64,000 nt of DNA, from assembly GCF_950295315.1 (NCBI RefSeq), contig NC_080171.1:111369593-111433592 (forward strand), read 5' to 3'. The stretch comes from Erinaceus europaeus (lineage: Eukaryota; Chordata; Mammalia; Eulipotyphla; Erinaceidae). A program made the position numbers and the translations under genes. Positions 1 through 11,845 of this stretch are shown here, one piece after another; the first letter of the stretch is position 1, and each line of letters opens with the position of its first letter. The notes below the pieces were generated by a model, which made no database searches, had not been told where the DNA came from, and worked only from the letters and a program-made list of their open reading frames with translations.

Positions 1-800
1 AGGTTCATCTGGGAGGAGAGAACCAACAGGGTATTGTTGGCTGTTTTTCCTCCCCTTTAATAGGGGAAAGGGTACATTTAGAGGAGAAATTTATGTTATG
101 ATGAAAGAAGTTTACCACACATCAACAGTTTAAAGTAACAAGGCATTTGTTTGTGAGGGAATATGTTCATATTTTGGTGAAATAATGCAAGACTGTCTCC
201 CCAGTGGTACATATTACCTTACACATATTTCTTGGGGGAAGAAAACCCAATCTAAGTGAAAGGAAAAGCAAAATAAGAGACAAAGGCTCTACCCATATAT
301 TGGTCAAAAGAAAAGGAACTCCCTAAGCTTCCATGGATTCCCATTGAGGCAGAGGGCTGGAACCTAATAGGGGAACAGAACATCTTTTGTTGGTTGTATT
401 AAACCACACTATTGCAGCTAGATACTCTTTTACCCATGATCATTCCAGACTTTGCATCAGCTTATCTGACCACACTTTCTTCTTCTCAATGTTTTCTGCT
501 TTACACAGCTTTCTAGGTCATTGCCTATGACAACATGGAAGTTATTTAGATTTTCTGGGTTTCTCTCATGTATACAGGAGGTAAAACTGTTATTGATAAC
601 TTTCTATTCATTTTTTATCTTCCTAACTTAATTCCCAATAGTCTAGTATTGAGTTATTTGTGAGAGTACTGGATGGCCTCCTTTCACTTCAACAATTTGA
701 AATACCAAGCAGAAGAAATTAAAAATGACTGTAAAATTGCTTGATGCCAGAATGGCTGCATAAATGAGAAAACACAGTATCTCTGAAGTTTGCAAACATA
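1..800. other. Non-coding sequence, nothing recognised
   Basis: AT-rich sequence with stop codons in all frames and no long open frame. I see no tRNA-like promoter boxes, SINE tail or simple repeat of note. It may be unique sequence or a repeat too old to recognise by eye. Confidence 0.5.
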
Positions 801-809
801 GCAATAATT

Positions 810-2600
810 TTTAACAGAAAGGGAGAAACAAGATTTCTGGGTAGGAGCAGCCTGTATTTATTTTCTCCTGCAGTAGCATCAAAGCCACTGAAATACATAG
901 GCCAAGTTACATAAAAACAGACCTGAAATCCAGAAAAAACTTCCATAAGCAAGAAGCAAAAGGCCACCACTCAGATAGTGAAGACAAAGAGAGACAGGGT
1001 AGGCTAGCTCTGCACATTCCTTGATAGTAGTAGATTCAGGGAGTCAGAGACATTTGTCAAGAATGCTAACTCCCGCCAGACAAATAGAATCAACTCTATC
1101 AGCCCACAGTTGACTGCTGGTAAACAACCTATACTGAGTCATCAAATATGCTACATGCTTCCAAAAGACTATCTGATTAGCCTTTGCTAGCCCACAATAT
1201 ACTAGGCTATTCCCTACCATTTCCAGAGTATATTTGCTATGATAATCTGAAACTGAGGCCCCAGCCTGAATTCTGACCTGAACATTCACCCACAGTAATT
1301 TAGTGTTTGCTAAGTAATTGCAGCCTCCAACTCCTGGCCATTATTCAGGCTGGCTTGACATTAATACTGCAGTTTTTGCTAGACACTTATAACTATGTAC
1401 CTCATTGTTGTTCAGGCCCATTTAAGCACAGACCCTTGGCCCAAGTCCAAACAGAGAACCAAACATGGGAAGACAGTTAAAATTATCCAGCATTAACGAT
1501 CAAAACAACAAGCTAAAGAAATTCCCAGTTTAGGGAGCTATGTAAAACTACTAAAGGAAACTTAAAATCTATGGTCCTAAGGTTATTAATTGAAACAGGA
1601 AACTAGTGAAAGAAAACTTCAACAGTTAGATAAAATATGGAAGAATATTAAAAAAAATCCTAATAGAAATCAGAAAAATAAGGACTAAAGCAGATGAGAT
1701 AAAACACATATGCAAATAAAAACCACAAAGGAACTATGGCAGAAGGACAAAAATGGAAGGTCAAAGCTGAGAACTGGGAGATAAGGTAGAGTAAATCATT
1801 TATAAAATCAGCTAAAATGTATAAAAGAAGACTATGGTTATTAGACAACAGCAAGGGGACAGCATTTGCATCAGAGTTCCAGAAGAAAAGGAAGAAAAAG
1901 AAATGGAAATTCAATCTAAATAAATAATAACCAAGAGTTTTGACAGACTGAATAATGAGATAAATACTTGAATCCAGGAAGCTCTTAACATTTTAAATAA
2001 AATGCACCCAAATGGATACACACCAAAGCACATTACAACTAAGGTGGCAAAAATGAAAGATAAAGAGAGAGTCTTAAAAACAGCAAAAGAAAAAACAGAC
2101 ATATATATCAGATGATTTTCAGCAGACCTATAGACCAGAAAGGAGTAGCAGAATCTATTTAAGTGATGAATGGGAAAGTCCACCATCTAAGAAGACTCTG
2201 TTCATCTAGGTTACAACTTAGGAGTGGTGGTGAAAATTTTAGACAACAGCTAAAGAAATTTATTATCATTAAACTGGTCTTGCAAGATATACTAAAGAAA
2301 CTTACATTAAATGAAAAATTTGAAAGATGTTAGTGATATACATTGGGCATACAAAGAAACAAAGCAAGAGGACAAGGGAAGACAAACAAAAGCAATAGTT
2401 TAGATTCTGGATATGAAATACAGGCTACTGGAGTAATGAATTGAAAGTAATGAATTGATAGTCCATTTTGTTTTGGTAGAGGGATGTTGATACTTTCATA
2501 GTGGGCATGATAACATTCTTTAGAGATGTTAAATTGTACCTTAAAACTTAGTTTTGTGAACCAAGTTTATTTCAACAATTAATAAAAATGTTTGTGAAAG
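810..2600 (+). mobile_element. HAL1/L1 ORF1-type LINE remnant
   Basis: The stretch around 2040-2310 reads like the well-known eutherian L1/HAL1 ORF1 tail: a lysine/glutamine-rich AAACAGCAAAAGAAAAAA run, then TTTTCAGCAGACC, then AGACCAGAAAGGAGTAGCAG, then ACTAAAGAAACTTACATTAAA. About 1440-2000 is the A-rich, coiled-coil-coding style typical of ORF1. The part from 810 to 1440 looks like the 5' untranslated segment. The reading frame is broken by many stops, so this is a dead copy. HAL1 (an ORF1-only LINE) is the better guess than full L1 because no ORF2-like sequence follows before 2600. Confidence 0.55.
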
Positions 2601-3220
2601 ATTTTTAGCAAATCAGATTCTTAGTCTCTCTGTAGAAGTCACATGGGAACTAAGTGGTAAAAGATATTTTATTTCTCTCTCAATTTAAGATTGGTAAGAG
2701 AAAAAATGAAAGGTGTGAGAAAAGTAGTTAATTGGCATTATGAGTTTTGACCATGAAATATGGAGTTCTTAGCCCTAAAACCATTTTACTTTCATTCATG
2801 TTTGTTTCTTGAGACACTGTTTTAAGGGAGAGTCATAGAGATGGTCCATAGGCTGCATGTATTAGAATTGAGTTCAACCCCTGGTACGGAATAAAATCAT
2901 AGAGCAGTGATATGACCTCTCTCTCTCTGAGTTGTCTTTAAAAAAAATAAGATTTCAAAGGAAAAAATACATACTAACCCTTATTTAGAGTATCACTCTA
3001 CATAAAAGAATTGGCAATAGAGTAAATGTATTAATCATCCTTCTGTAACAATTATAATAAATAAAAGTACTATGGGGAAAAAACAAGATTTAAAATTTAA
3101 TGTTAGTTTTTCTAGATCATTTTCTTCCAGAGTCTTGACTTTCACTTTCAGATGAATATATTGTTTTTAGCTTTTTCTTTGGCCATTCACTTAAATTTTT
3201 ATTTACAATTTTTCCTTTTG
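2601..3220. other. Non-coding sequence with one SINE fragment
   Basis: Apart from the SINE remnant at 2845-2945, this is AT-rich sequence with no recognisable gene. Confidence 0.4.
2845..2945 (+). mobile_element. Old tRNA-derived SINE remnant (family D type)
   Basis: The segment contains GAGTTCAACCCCTGGTACGG, which resembles a decayed pol III B box and the following bases of the copies at 30430-30580 and 62395-62530. It is followed by GAGCAGTGATATGACCTCTC and a CT run, the typical end of this family. It is short and diverged. Confidence 0.45.
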
Positions 3221-3424
3221 AATATTCTTACTAACATTTATCTATTTTATTTTAGTGGGGAGAGAGAGGGAGAGAGAGAGGGAAAAAAAGAGAAAACACT
3301 TTATTTAATACTGTGGGTGCTTAGCTCTAGGTCATGTGCATGTACAACAACACACTATTTGATTATTTTTCATTGGGCTATCATTGCATTATACTTTCAT
3401 CCTATGCATTATTATTGTTACTAT

Positions 3425-3676
3425 TATATTTATTTTTTTTATTGCCACCAGAGTTATCACTAGTGATTGGTGCTTGAAAGATGAATCTACTGTTCCTGGC
3501 AGTCATTTCTCCCTTTTCTTTTATTTGGTAGGAGAGAGAAATTGAGAGGGAAGGAGGACATAAAGAGGGTGAAAGAAAAAGAGACATCTGCAGTACTGCT
3601 GCACGTCTTATGAAACTTCCCCCTGCAGATAGGAACCTGGGGCTTGGGCATGGTAACATGTGTCCTCAACCAGGTA
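3425..3676 (-). mobile_element. Composite tRNA-SINE, old subfamily, minus strand
   Basis: On the plus strand it starts with the reverse of the 3' module (TTGCCACCAGAGTTATCACT, then CTACTGTTCCTGGCAG) and continues through the GAGAGAAATTGAGAGGGAAG body to ACCTGGGGCTTGGGC, the former B-box end. Divergence is high, and a related purine-rich remnant lies just upstream at 3230-3330. Confidence 0.6.
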
Positions 3677-3732
3677 TGTTACTATGCAGATCTTATTCTA
3701 CACATATTTAAAACAATTTTTAAACATTGACT

Positions 3733-3777
3733 TTTGTTTATATGTTTATATGTTTATATGTTTTTGTTTATATGTTC
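3733..3777 (+). repeat. (GTTTATAT) short tandem repeat
   Basis: About four to five imperfect 8-9 bp units of GTTTATAT. A minor tandem array. Confidence 0.7.
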
Positions 3778-4009
3778 TAGCCTTTCCCTCCTTTCTTTAT
3801 TGGGGGGGATTAATAATTTATAATTGACAGTAAAATATAGTAGTTGGTATATGTATATTATTTATCAGATTTCTGTGTAACACTCTAAGGCCCTCACCTA
3901 GGTCCTCCACCACAATCATGTTCCAGGATGTGAACAAATCCCACTGCCCCAGAGTCCTTTACTTTGGCGCAATACAACTAGTCCCACACACTCTTCTTCT
4001 TCTTCTTCT

Positions 4010-5418
4010 TTTTTATAATTTTTATTTATAAAAAGGAAACACTGCCAAGAACCATAGGATAAGGGGTACAACTCCATACAATTCCTACCACCAAAACTCC
4101 ATATCTCATTCCCTCCCCTGACACCTTTCCTATTCTTTATCCCTCTGGGAGAATGGACCAGAGGCCACTGTGGGACACAGAAGGCTGAAGCTTCTGGCTT
4201 CTGTATTGCTTCCCCGCTGAACATGGGCACTGACAAGTTGATCCATACTCCCAGCCTGTCTTTCTCTTTCCCTAGTGGGGTGGCGCTCTGGGGAAGCAGG
4301 ACTCCAGGACACTTTGGTGGAGTTGTCTGCCCAGGGAAGCCTGGTTGACATTGCAGTAGTATCTGGAACCTGGTGGCTGAAAGAAGAGTTAATATATAAA
4401 ATCAAACAAATTGTCGACTAATCATGAACCTAAAGGCTGGATTAGTGCAGATGAAGAGTTGAAGAGTTGGGGCCCTTCATTTTGTAGATAGCTAGTAGGC
4501 CTATTTTAGTTATATTCCGAGTCAGATTTCTTCCACAAAATTATTCACAAATGGGTGTCAGTGAATTTACAAAGCAAAAGAAGGAAGAAGAAAGCAGAAA
4601 AAAAAAGCATTGAAAGGAAAGATTTTTTTAAATTAGCTAAGAGGAGAGAATAATGAGGGTGGAAGGAAGAAGGGGAGAGAAACAAATTCCTCCCATATGG
4701 GATAGCACACCCAATCATGTATCAATGGAATAAGCAACAACAGTTAATTTTGTTCAACCTGAGGCGGAGGGAAAATGGACACACATATATAATAAAAGTA
4801 CAATAAAATCAAATAGAGTAAAAAACCCTGAAAGTTGGTCTGCAGCTTGGACAGCTCCAGATTGGCTGCACACAGCCTGGTCCCCTTACTAAACAAAACA
4901 AAGCAAAGACAACCAATTATAAGAAGTATCAAAAAACAAACAAACAAGAAAAACTCTCCAGTTAGACTTTCCCAGGCAGGGCTGAGGCCATGATTGGTCA
5001 AGTATTCTGTCACTTAAATAGACCTCCAGCCCCCTTCTAAAAGAAAAAGGGGAAGAAAAAAAAAGGCTTGGAATGACACCCCACCTATGCTGGGCTAGGA
5101 ATTTTGGTAAAGAAAGTAGCTTCACAGGAGGCCTGCTAGGAGCAGCTGGCTAGCTGTTTTTTGGGGGGAGGGGACAGGGTGAATTCAGAAATAGTCAAGC
5201 CAAAGATCCTTCTTTCTTTTGTCCTTTTGGCCTCTGTTTGCCAGCCCAAGAATGGGTTATAGAACTCTTTTTTGGTTTCACCCTGACTACTCCTTGCTCT
5301 CCCTTACCACCCTAGGTCAGAAATCCTTCTCTCTCCTGAGAGTCCCAGGTTGAAAGCTGCTTTTTTCCGGAGCTCACAATGGGTGTTGTCTCCAAATTGC
5401 CATCTTGGCTCTGCCCCC
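4010..5418 (-). mobile_element. L1-derived non-autonomous element (family H), long copy with L1-like 5' end
   Basis: Read on the minus strand the element starts at 5418 with GGGGGCAGAGCCAAGATGGC. This is the classic mammalian L1 5' start including the YY1-type CAAGATGGC motif. The last ~500 bp (4010-4510) match the 3' part of the family H copies at 9025-10395 and 28925-30105, including the reverse of CCATACTCCCAGAGGGATAAAG. No ORF1 or ORF2 coding sequence is visible between these ends. The tail on the plus strand is a T/TTC-rich run at 3990-4015. It is probably an L1 deletion derivative mobilised by L1 enzymes; a RepeatMasker family name cannot be given from sequence alone. Confidence 0.6.
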
Positions 5419-5424
5419 ATCCTA

Positions 5425-6580
5425 CATATTCTTAAGAACAAATTCTTTTGACTCAGTTTTTATTAAATGAGATGTGACTAAAATTGTCTTTCACGTTTTT
5501 CTCAATTGTTCAATATGTACATGAGTCATATATTTTGGTCTCTACCACCTGGATGCTGCATTTTTCTGAATGCAATAAGCAGGCAGCTAGATAAGTGATA
5601 AGTCCAAAGGTTGTTATATGACATCAAATTTGTCCTTTTGTCATGAATTTAACAGTAATGAACTTATTTGGATCTTTTGTATAAGCTATCAAATGTTTAG
5701 TAGCAGTTTAGTTTTTATTAAATCAGAAAATTTTCTAAATTGCTTATTGGATTTAAGAAAACTTTCATAGAATGCTCAAAGTAAATCTCCTGTGTTAAAA
5801 AGGACTAAATAAGTGAAAAAGATACTATTAGATAGTATCTTGTCTAGCCCTAAATATTTTTTAAAGATCTAAAGTCATAATTTAAGAGAGATAATACCAA
5901 AGATGTGTCCAGAACTCTAAGTAGTCAGTAAGAGACTTCCTTTCTGTTCCAAAAACCATTTTGTGTGCTAAATACAAAATCATGGCTTTAAGAAAACGGA
6001 ATGAAGTGAAAAAGCAAAATAAGATAACTTTCATTCTCTGTCCTTGTCTTCTTCTTCCTGTGACCACTATTAATATCCATTTATCTTTTGTGACACTACA
6101 TCATTTTGAGAACAAGATGACCAAATAGACAAGAACTACAAGTCTATATATAGTGGATTTTGCTGCAGGATACACCTGTGAATTGAAAAGCCTGTCTGCC
6201 CATTCCAAATCTCCTGCAGGAATTCTGAAGCAGTGAAAAAAAATGCCCTGGAGAGCCATTCTTTGAAATTCAGAATTAAAATAATTCAAATCAGGAGGCA
6301 AAAGAGAAGAAAAGGAGACCCTTTTTAAGTCAAAGTAAAAAAAAATGCTAAACTGGAAACTATAGAAGTAGGCACACAGCTCCTCGGATGTTGAATTACT
6401 GAATATGAAGAAGCAAAGTGAACTTTTCCAGCTTCTGTTATAAACTGATAAGTTTTATACATATCTGAAAATTTTATAAAAAAAAGACATCTCTTATGTC
6501 TGCCTGTTTCTTTATTAAAGTTACTTAATCTTTTAATGGCATAATTAAAATAGATTCCTATCAACTTTTATCTTCTATAT
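5425..6580. other. Non-coding sequence, nothing recognised
   Basis: AT-rich sequence with no long open frame, no SINE tails and no tandem repeats. Possible old repeat remnants cannot be excluded. Confidence 0.45.
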
Positions 6581-6582
6581 TC

Positions 6583-8310
6583 TCTTAAGGTTAGAAATAT
6601 AATAATAGAATTAGGCTTAGAGTGATTGAGGGAAGTGAAACAGGAAGTAGATGAGGAGGGTATATAGGTCTCAGCAGAGAGTATTTGATGAAGTACTTTA
6701 TGGTGTCCTTTTTAGGTCTTTCTAAGTGCTTGCTGCGCTTACTGAGTCACTGCAGACTACTGCACACTTTTACTTTAAGGTGTATATTTTCTCCTAACTT
6801 ATGGAGATATGTGCACATGTGCCCTATCTATGGTCTATATTTAGGTTCTATAACTTTGTTAGAAGGTGTGCCACCCAAAATAGAACTTTGGAGTCCCATG
6901 AGTTAGGGAAGATATCACTAGAGTATTGGAGCTGGAGGGTTGACACCCCAGGCTTGGTGTCTCTGGACATAGTGTAAAATGAAACATGTAGATGTGGCAC
7001 TGGTTGCATTGAGTTGATTGAGATCATCAGATGTAGTATCAAAATAGCCTAACCCAGTCAGATAAACTCTGAACTAAAAAAGCTGGATAAGGGCAAGAGA
7101 CTGGCAAATTTTAATGATGGCCTTTTTGGTCACTACCGGGCCACCCCATCATCACCAGGCCTTAGTTAGGAATTCCTGGGATTCCCACATAGATATGATG
7201 GGCCTAACAGATCCCTCTCTCCATCATCACTGATCATCTCCAACAAGGACAACATTATAAACCTTCTGGCGAGACTCTATAGGACCTTACCCTCAATGTA
7301 GAATAACTGGTAGAAAATGCCTCATTCTCCAAAGGGAGACTGGGTCATCATATTCTGCTATCTGAGGAAGATTGGACCTGGATGAGTGCAGCTTAGACTA
7401 TTCATAACTATGACCATGGAATGTGAGCTCAGACCGACAGGGATGCAGAGGTGACACAGGCTCTTGTGCTAAATACAGATGGACATGGGCCCCAGGTAGA
7501 ATGATGGGGTTTACAGTGAACAGTATTTATATAATTTCCCCGTATTAGGGAGCTACTCTCTTCCCTGATCCAGCTTTCTAGTCCTATTCCCAACTCTAAC
7601 ACCATCTCCCCAGACAATAATTTTAGCTCAACTTCATGCTAGCTGTTGGGTTCAGGCAAAAATTAGTAAAGTCATAGAGTCCTTGGAATATACCTAAAAT
7701 AGACTTCCTAGCTTCTTCCAACATGAAGACCCCAAATTTCATCTGCTATAGTCTTACCTTTAGGTTCCTCATTATTAAACAATTTGTTCTGCTTTATATC
7801 TAAATGCTTTTTGGCCACCAAGTTGCAGATGCTACCATGATACCAATCTGACATCCCTGAGCAGACAACTTCACCAATGTGTCCTGAAACCCCACCTCTC
7901 CAGAGCCCTGCCCCACTAGGGAAAGACAGAGACAGGTCGGGAGTATGGATCGACCCACCAACTCCCATGTCCCGCAAAGAAGCCATTACAGAATTCAGAC
8001 CTCCCTCCTTCTGCTCCTCATAATGATCCTCAGTTCATACTCCCAGAGGGTAAAGAATAGGGAACTTTCCAATGGAGGGGATGGGATACAGAACTCTGGG
8101 TGTGAGAATTATATGAAATTGTGCTCCCCTTTTATCCTACAATCTTGTCAATCATTATTAAGGAAAAAGAAGGAAAGATAGAAAGAAGGAAAGAAAGAAG
8201 ACAGGGAACCTTCCAAGGAAGGGAATAGGATATGGAACTTTGGTGGTGGGAATTGTATGGTACTGTAACCCTCTTATTGTACTATCTTGTCAATCACTAT
8301 TAAATCACTA
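6583..8310 (+). mobile_element. Family H retroelement with inverted 5' segment
   Basis: From about 7060 to 8160 the copy runs in the plus orientation and parallels 9290-10395, for example CTGGATAAGGGCAAGAGACTGGC and CTCTCTTCCCTGATCCAGC. The segment 6583-7050 is instead the reverse complement of the upstream part found at 9025-9290 (compare AGTGATTGAGGGAAGTG here with CACTTCCCTCAATCACT there). A head-to-head 5' inversion of this kind is the hallmark of twin priming during L1-type target-primed reverse transcription. A second copy of the 3' end follows at 8201-8310 after an AAAG-rich linker. Confidence 0.7.
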
Positions 8311-9020
8311 ACAAAAAAAGAATGAGAGATGGCAATATAGGCACAGTACTCAGAGAGTGTTTTGTTCTTCAGAAAGAATATTTCTACCAAAGAAAACTCT
8401 ATGGAAGGACAAACACCTGTTTTTTATCATATAAGTCACTCTCTCCTTGCAGTTTGAGTCCAATTCTGTTTCATTCAAGTCCCAGGTCTCTATCCCTGAG
8501 TCATTCATTGATTCAGGATAGCTATTATAGTTTTGCCCCTATTTAATTTAGAATCTACACCCATGGGTATTGTTCACGTGCACATACGTTAGTTTTTTCC
8601 ATGAGTGTTTGTCTAGTGTTAATTTGATTGCATCACTTTTCTAAGAAGAATTCAGCAATGTGTTGCTCAGAGATGTTCCTCTTCACCCATACAAATGTTT
8701 GCTCCCATTTTTCTTTCCTCCAACACCACAAAACGAGTGTATCATTAAGACACTGTCCTCATCATGTATTTAGGTTAGCTACCAGCAAAGTGCGTTTATT
8801 GTGACCCTAGGACTCAGGAGTGTCCGGTTCACCAGGCATCACTAATCGTAATGTGAAAAGAGCACAGGTGTTTGGCAAACATTCGTTCATTACAGAAATA
8901 TGACTCCCAGCGTGAAATCTTTCTTCTATGGAGTCAGTGACTCATTCTCATCAATTAAGTGGCATTTACACCTTTCACTCAACCAAGTAGAAAATCAGAT
9001 CAGCTAGATTCTTTTTTTTT
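8311..9020. other. Non-coding sequence, nothing recognised
   Basis: No gene or clear repeat seen between two family H copies. Confidence 0.45.
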
Positions 9021-9024
9021 TTAA

Positions 9025-10395
9025 AAAAAAATTACTCCAAACGTGCACATTTATCCATAAGTTAAGGGAAAATATAGACTTTTACTTTTTTAAAGTAAAA
9101 GTACACAGTAGTTTGCAGTGACTCACTAAATGCAGCAAGCAAGTAGAAAGACCAAAGAAAGAAAGACACCATAAAGTAGTTAATCAAATATTCTCTACTT
9201 AGACCTAGATACCCTCCTCCTCTACTTCCTAGTTCACTTCCCTCAATCACTCTAAGGCTAAATTTGTCAGACAAAGTAGGGACTACAAAAGCTGGATAAG
9301 GGCAAAAGACTGGCATACTTTAATGATGACTCTTCTGGTCACTTCGAGGCCACCCCACCACCTGGGGCCCTAGTCAGGGAATTCTGGAACTCCCACATAG
9401 ATCTGATGGGCCTAGAGCTGTAACAAATCCCTCTCTCCACCATGCTGGTCATCTCCATCAGGAACAGCATCTTGGACCCTCTTGAGAGCCTCTACAGAAC
9501 TTTGCTCTCAAAGTGGCACAATGGTGGGGACTGCCCCGTTCTCCAAAGGGAGGTTGGGTCAACATACTCTGCCACTAGAGGAAGATGAATCCTGAAATGA
9601 GCGCAGCCTAGAACATCCCTAGCTATGACCACAGAATGTGAGCTCAGACCTACAGGGATGCAGAGGTTACACAGACTCCTGTGCTGCATATGGACCCTAG
9701 ATTAGATCAATGGAGTTTAAAGTTAACAGTATTTATATACTTTCCCCATATTGGGGAGCTACTCTCTTCCCTGATCCAGCTTTCTAGTTCAATTTCCAAC
9801 TCTGAAACCATCTCCCCAGACAATACCTTTATCTCACCTGCATCCTAGCTCTCAAGCTCAGGCAAAAACCTGTAAAGTCATTGACCACTTGGAACATGCC
9901 TAATATAGACTTATTAGCTTTTTCTAAAATGGAGACCCCAAATCTCATTATTAAACAATTTGTTCTGCTTTATATCTTAATGTTTTTTGGGCACCAAGCT
10001 GCAGATGCTACTGTGATGCCAATCTGACATCCCTAGGCAGACAACTTCACCAATGTGTACTGGAACCCCACCTTTCCAGAGCCGTAACCCACTAGGGAAA
10101 GACAGAGACAGGATGGGAGTACTAACTGACCTGCCAACACCCATGTCCAGTGAAAAAGCTATTACTGAAGCCAGACCTCCCTCCTTCTACACTCCGTAAT
10201 GATCCTGGGTCCATACTCCCAGAGGGATAAAGAATAAGGAAACTTCCAATGGAGGGGATGGGATGCAGAACTCTGGCAGTGGGAATTGTGTGGAATTTTG
10301 CCCCTCTTATCAGAAGCATACTATTATGTAATGACTTGTAGCCCTCTTACCCTATAGTTTTATCAATCATTATTAAATCAATAAAAAATTAAAAT
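9025..10395 (+). mobile_element. Family H retroelement, colinear copy
   Basis: This ~1.37-kb copy shows the family's standard order: CATAAGTTAAGGGAAAATAT, then GTTTGCAGTGACTCACT, then CTAGATACCCTCCTCC, then GCTGGATAAGGGCAAAAGAC, then GAGCTACTCTCTTCCC, then CCATACTCCCAGAGGG, ending in an A-rich tail with AATAAAAAATT. It has no coding capacity. The 3' end resembles the L1 3' end at 15850-15945, both having a GGTGGTGGG or GGCAGTGGG stretch followed by a TTATTAA(T)C..AATAAAAA terminus. It serves as the reference for the rearranged copies in this window. Confidence 0.7.
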
Positions 10396-10587
10396 TAAAA
10401 AATTAAAAAGAGCCAATGTAAGCCCCCCAAAAGTACTCCATATTTAACTAAACAATAGACTTAAACTGAGTTACATAGATGTATGTATATAACGTAATCA
10501 GATAAAATTAAGAAAATGAGGGAGATCAAAATAGAGAACATCAGCAATCAAAGGAACAAAGATTGCCAGAGTTTGCTTTTAAATGGT

Positions 10588-10760
10588 TAGAAAAAGTCTA
10601 GGGAGATAGCATAATGACTAAGCCAAAGTATTTGCATGCCCGAGGCTCAGAAGTTCCAGGTTCAGTCCCCAGTATCACAATAAACCAGAAGTGAGCAGTG
10701 TTCTGGTCTCTCGGTATCTTTCTTTCATTAAAATAAATAAATAAATAAATAAAATATATA
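10588..10760 (+). mobile_element. tRNA-derived SINE, family B, with AAAT tail
   Basis: It shows the family B pattern: GGGAGATAGCATAATGACTA (A-box region), GTTCCAGGTTCAGTCCCC (B-box region), AACCAGAAGTGAGCAGTGTT and an (AAAT)n tail. Confidence 0.75.
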
Positions 10761-10821
10761 TAATTTTTAAATGTTATAAAAAACATTCCAAAGGTGGTGT
10801 AGTGGCTAAATAAAAAAAAGA

Positions 10822-11097
10822 TTTATTTTATTTTTTATTTATTAATATTTATTTATTTATTTTGCCTTTTGTTGCCCTTGTTTTTTTATTGTTGTCATAG
10901 TTATTGTTGTTGTTATTGATGCCATGAGGAGGGGAAGACAGAGAGGGGGAGAGAAAGATAGACACCTGCAGACCTGCTTCACCGCCTGTGAAGCGACTCC
11001 CCTGCAGGTGGGGAGCCAGGGGCTCAAACCGGGATCCTTAAGCTGGTCCTTGTGCTTCACACCATGTGCACTTAACTCGCTGCACTACCGCCCGACA
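10822..11097 (-). mobile_element. Main hedgehog tRNA-SINE (family A), minus strand
   Basis: The plus strand shows the reversed SINE: T-rich tail with TTGCCTTTTGTTGCCC, purine body GGAGGGGAAGACAGAGAGGG, CTTCACCGCCTGTGAAGCGA, CTCAAACCGGGATCC (B box) and CACTACCGCCCGACA (5' end). It is close to full length. Confidence 0.85.
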
Positions 11098-11235
11098 ACC
11101 TTTATTTTATTTTATCCACCACAGCATGACTCAGCTCTGGGTTATGGTGGTGCAGGGGATTGAACCTGGGATTTTAGAGTCTCTGGCACAAGAGCCTTTT
11201 TGCATAACCATTATGCTATCTACCCCCGCCCATTA
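11098..11235 (-). mobile_element. tRNA-derived SINE, family B, minus strand
   Basis: It begins with TTTATTTTATTTTATCCACC and contains CAGCTCTGGGTTATGGTGG, GATTGAACCTGGGATTTT and GCATAACCATTATGCTATCT, the reverse of family B. It directly abuts the preceding SINE. Confidence 0.75.
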
Positions 11236-11257
11236 AAGAAAACATTGGACTTAAAAG

Positions 11258-11365
11258 CATAGGTTTTGAGGTGGACCTCCAGCACTGCATATGCCACAGT
11301 GATGCTCTAGTTCTCCCTCTCTTGTCTCACTTACATTAAATAAATAGGTAAGTCTTTCAAAAAGT
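11258..11365 (+). mobile_element. SINE 3' fragment (family D type)
   Basis: The pieces CCTCCAGCACTGCATATGCC and GTGATGCTCTAGTTCTCCCT followed by a short A-rich AAATAAATAG tail resemble the 3' half of the other family D copies. The 5' promoter part is poorly kept. Confidence 0.45.
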
Positions 11366-11479
11366 CATGAGAAAAATCACACCACTTCTTCCCACCTTCA
11401 GTAGTTTTCATTACACAGCCCAGTGGCAGCAAGTACATTTGCATTGCTATGCAGAAAGTCTCTTTTCAACTGAGCGCTT

Positions 11480-11845
11480 TTCAACTTGCAGAAGTGAAAT
11501 TCTATCTCCATCAAGCACTTCTTACCCATTCTCTCTTCCTTTAGCCCGTAGCACCCTCCTTTCTAATTTCTATCTCTGAATTTTCCTAGAATATATACCT
11601 CAAATAATTGGACTCACTCAATAACGGTCCTTTCGCATCTGGCATTAACATAATGTCTCTAAGGTTCATCTAGACTATGGTGTGTGCCAGGATTTCCTGC
11701 TTCTTCCCCCCCTTTTTTTTTTATTTTATTTTATTTTTCCCCCCCTTTCTAAATATGAATAATATTCCACTTCATGTATGTAACAGCTAAAGATTGCTTT
11801 AATCCCACTGATATGATCCACTTTAATTCAGGGCTTATAACATTT
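11480..11845 (-). mobile_element. Old L1 (L1M-type) 3' end, minus strand
   Basis: The plus strand reads like the reverse of an old L1 3' region: CTTCTTACCCATTCTCTC, AATTTCTATCTCTGAATTT, CATCTGGCATTAACATAATG, AAGGTTCATCTAGACTATG and AATATGAATAATATTCCAC. The order and wording match the widely shared eutherian L1 3' segment. A T-rich insertion splits it near 11705-11750. Confidence 0.65.
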
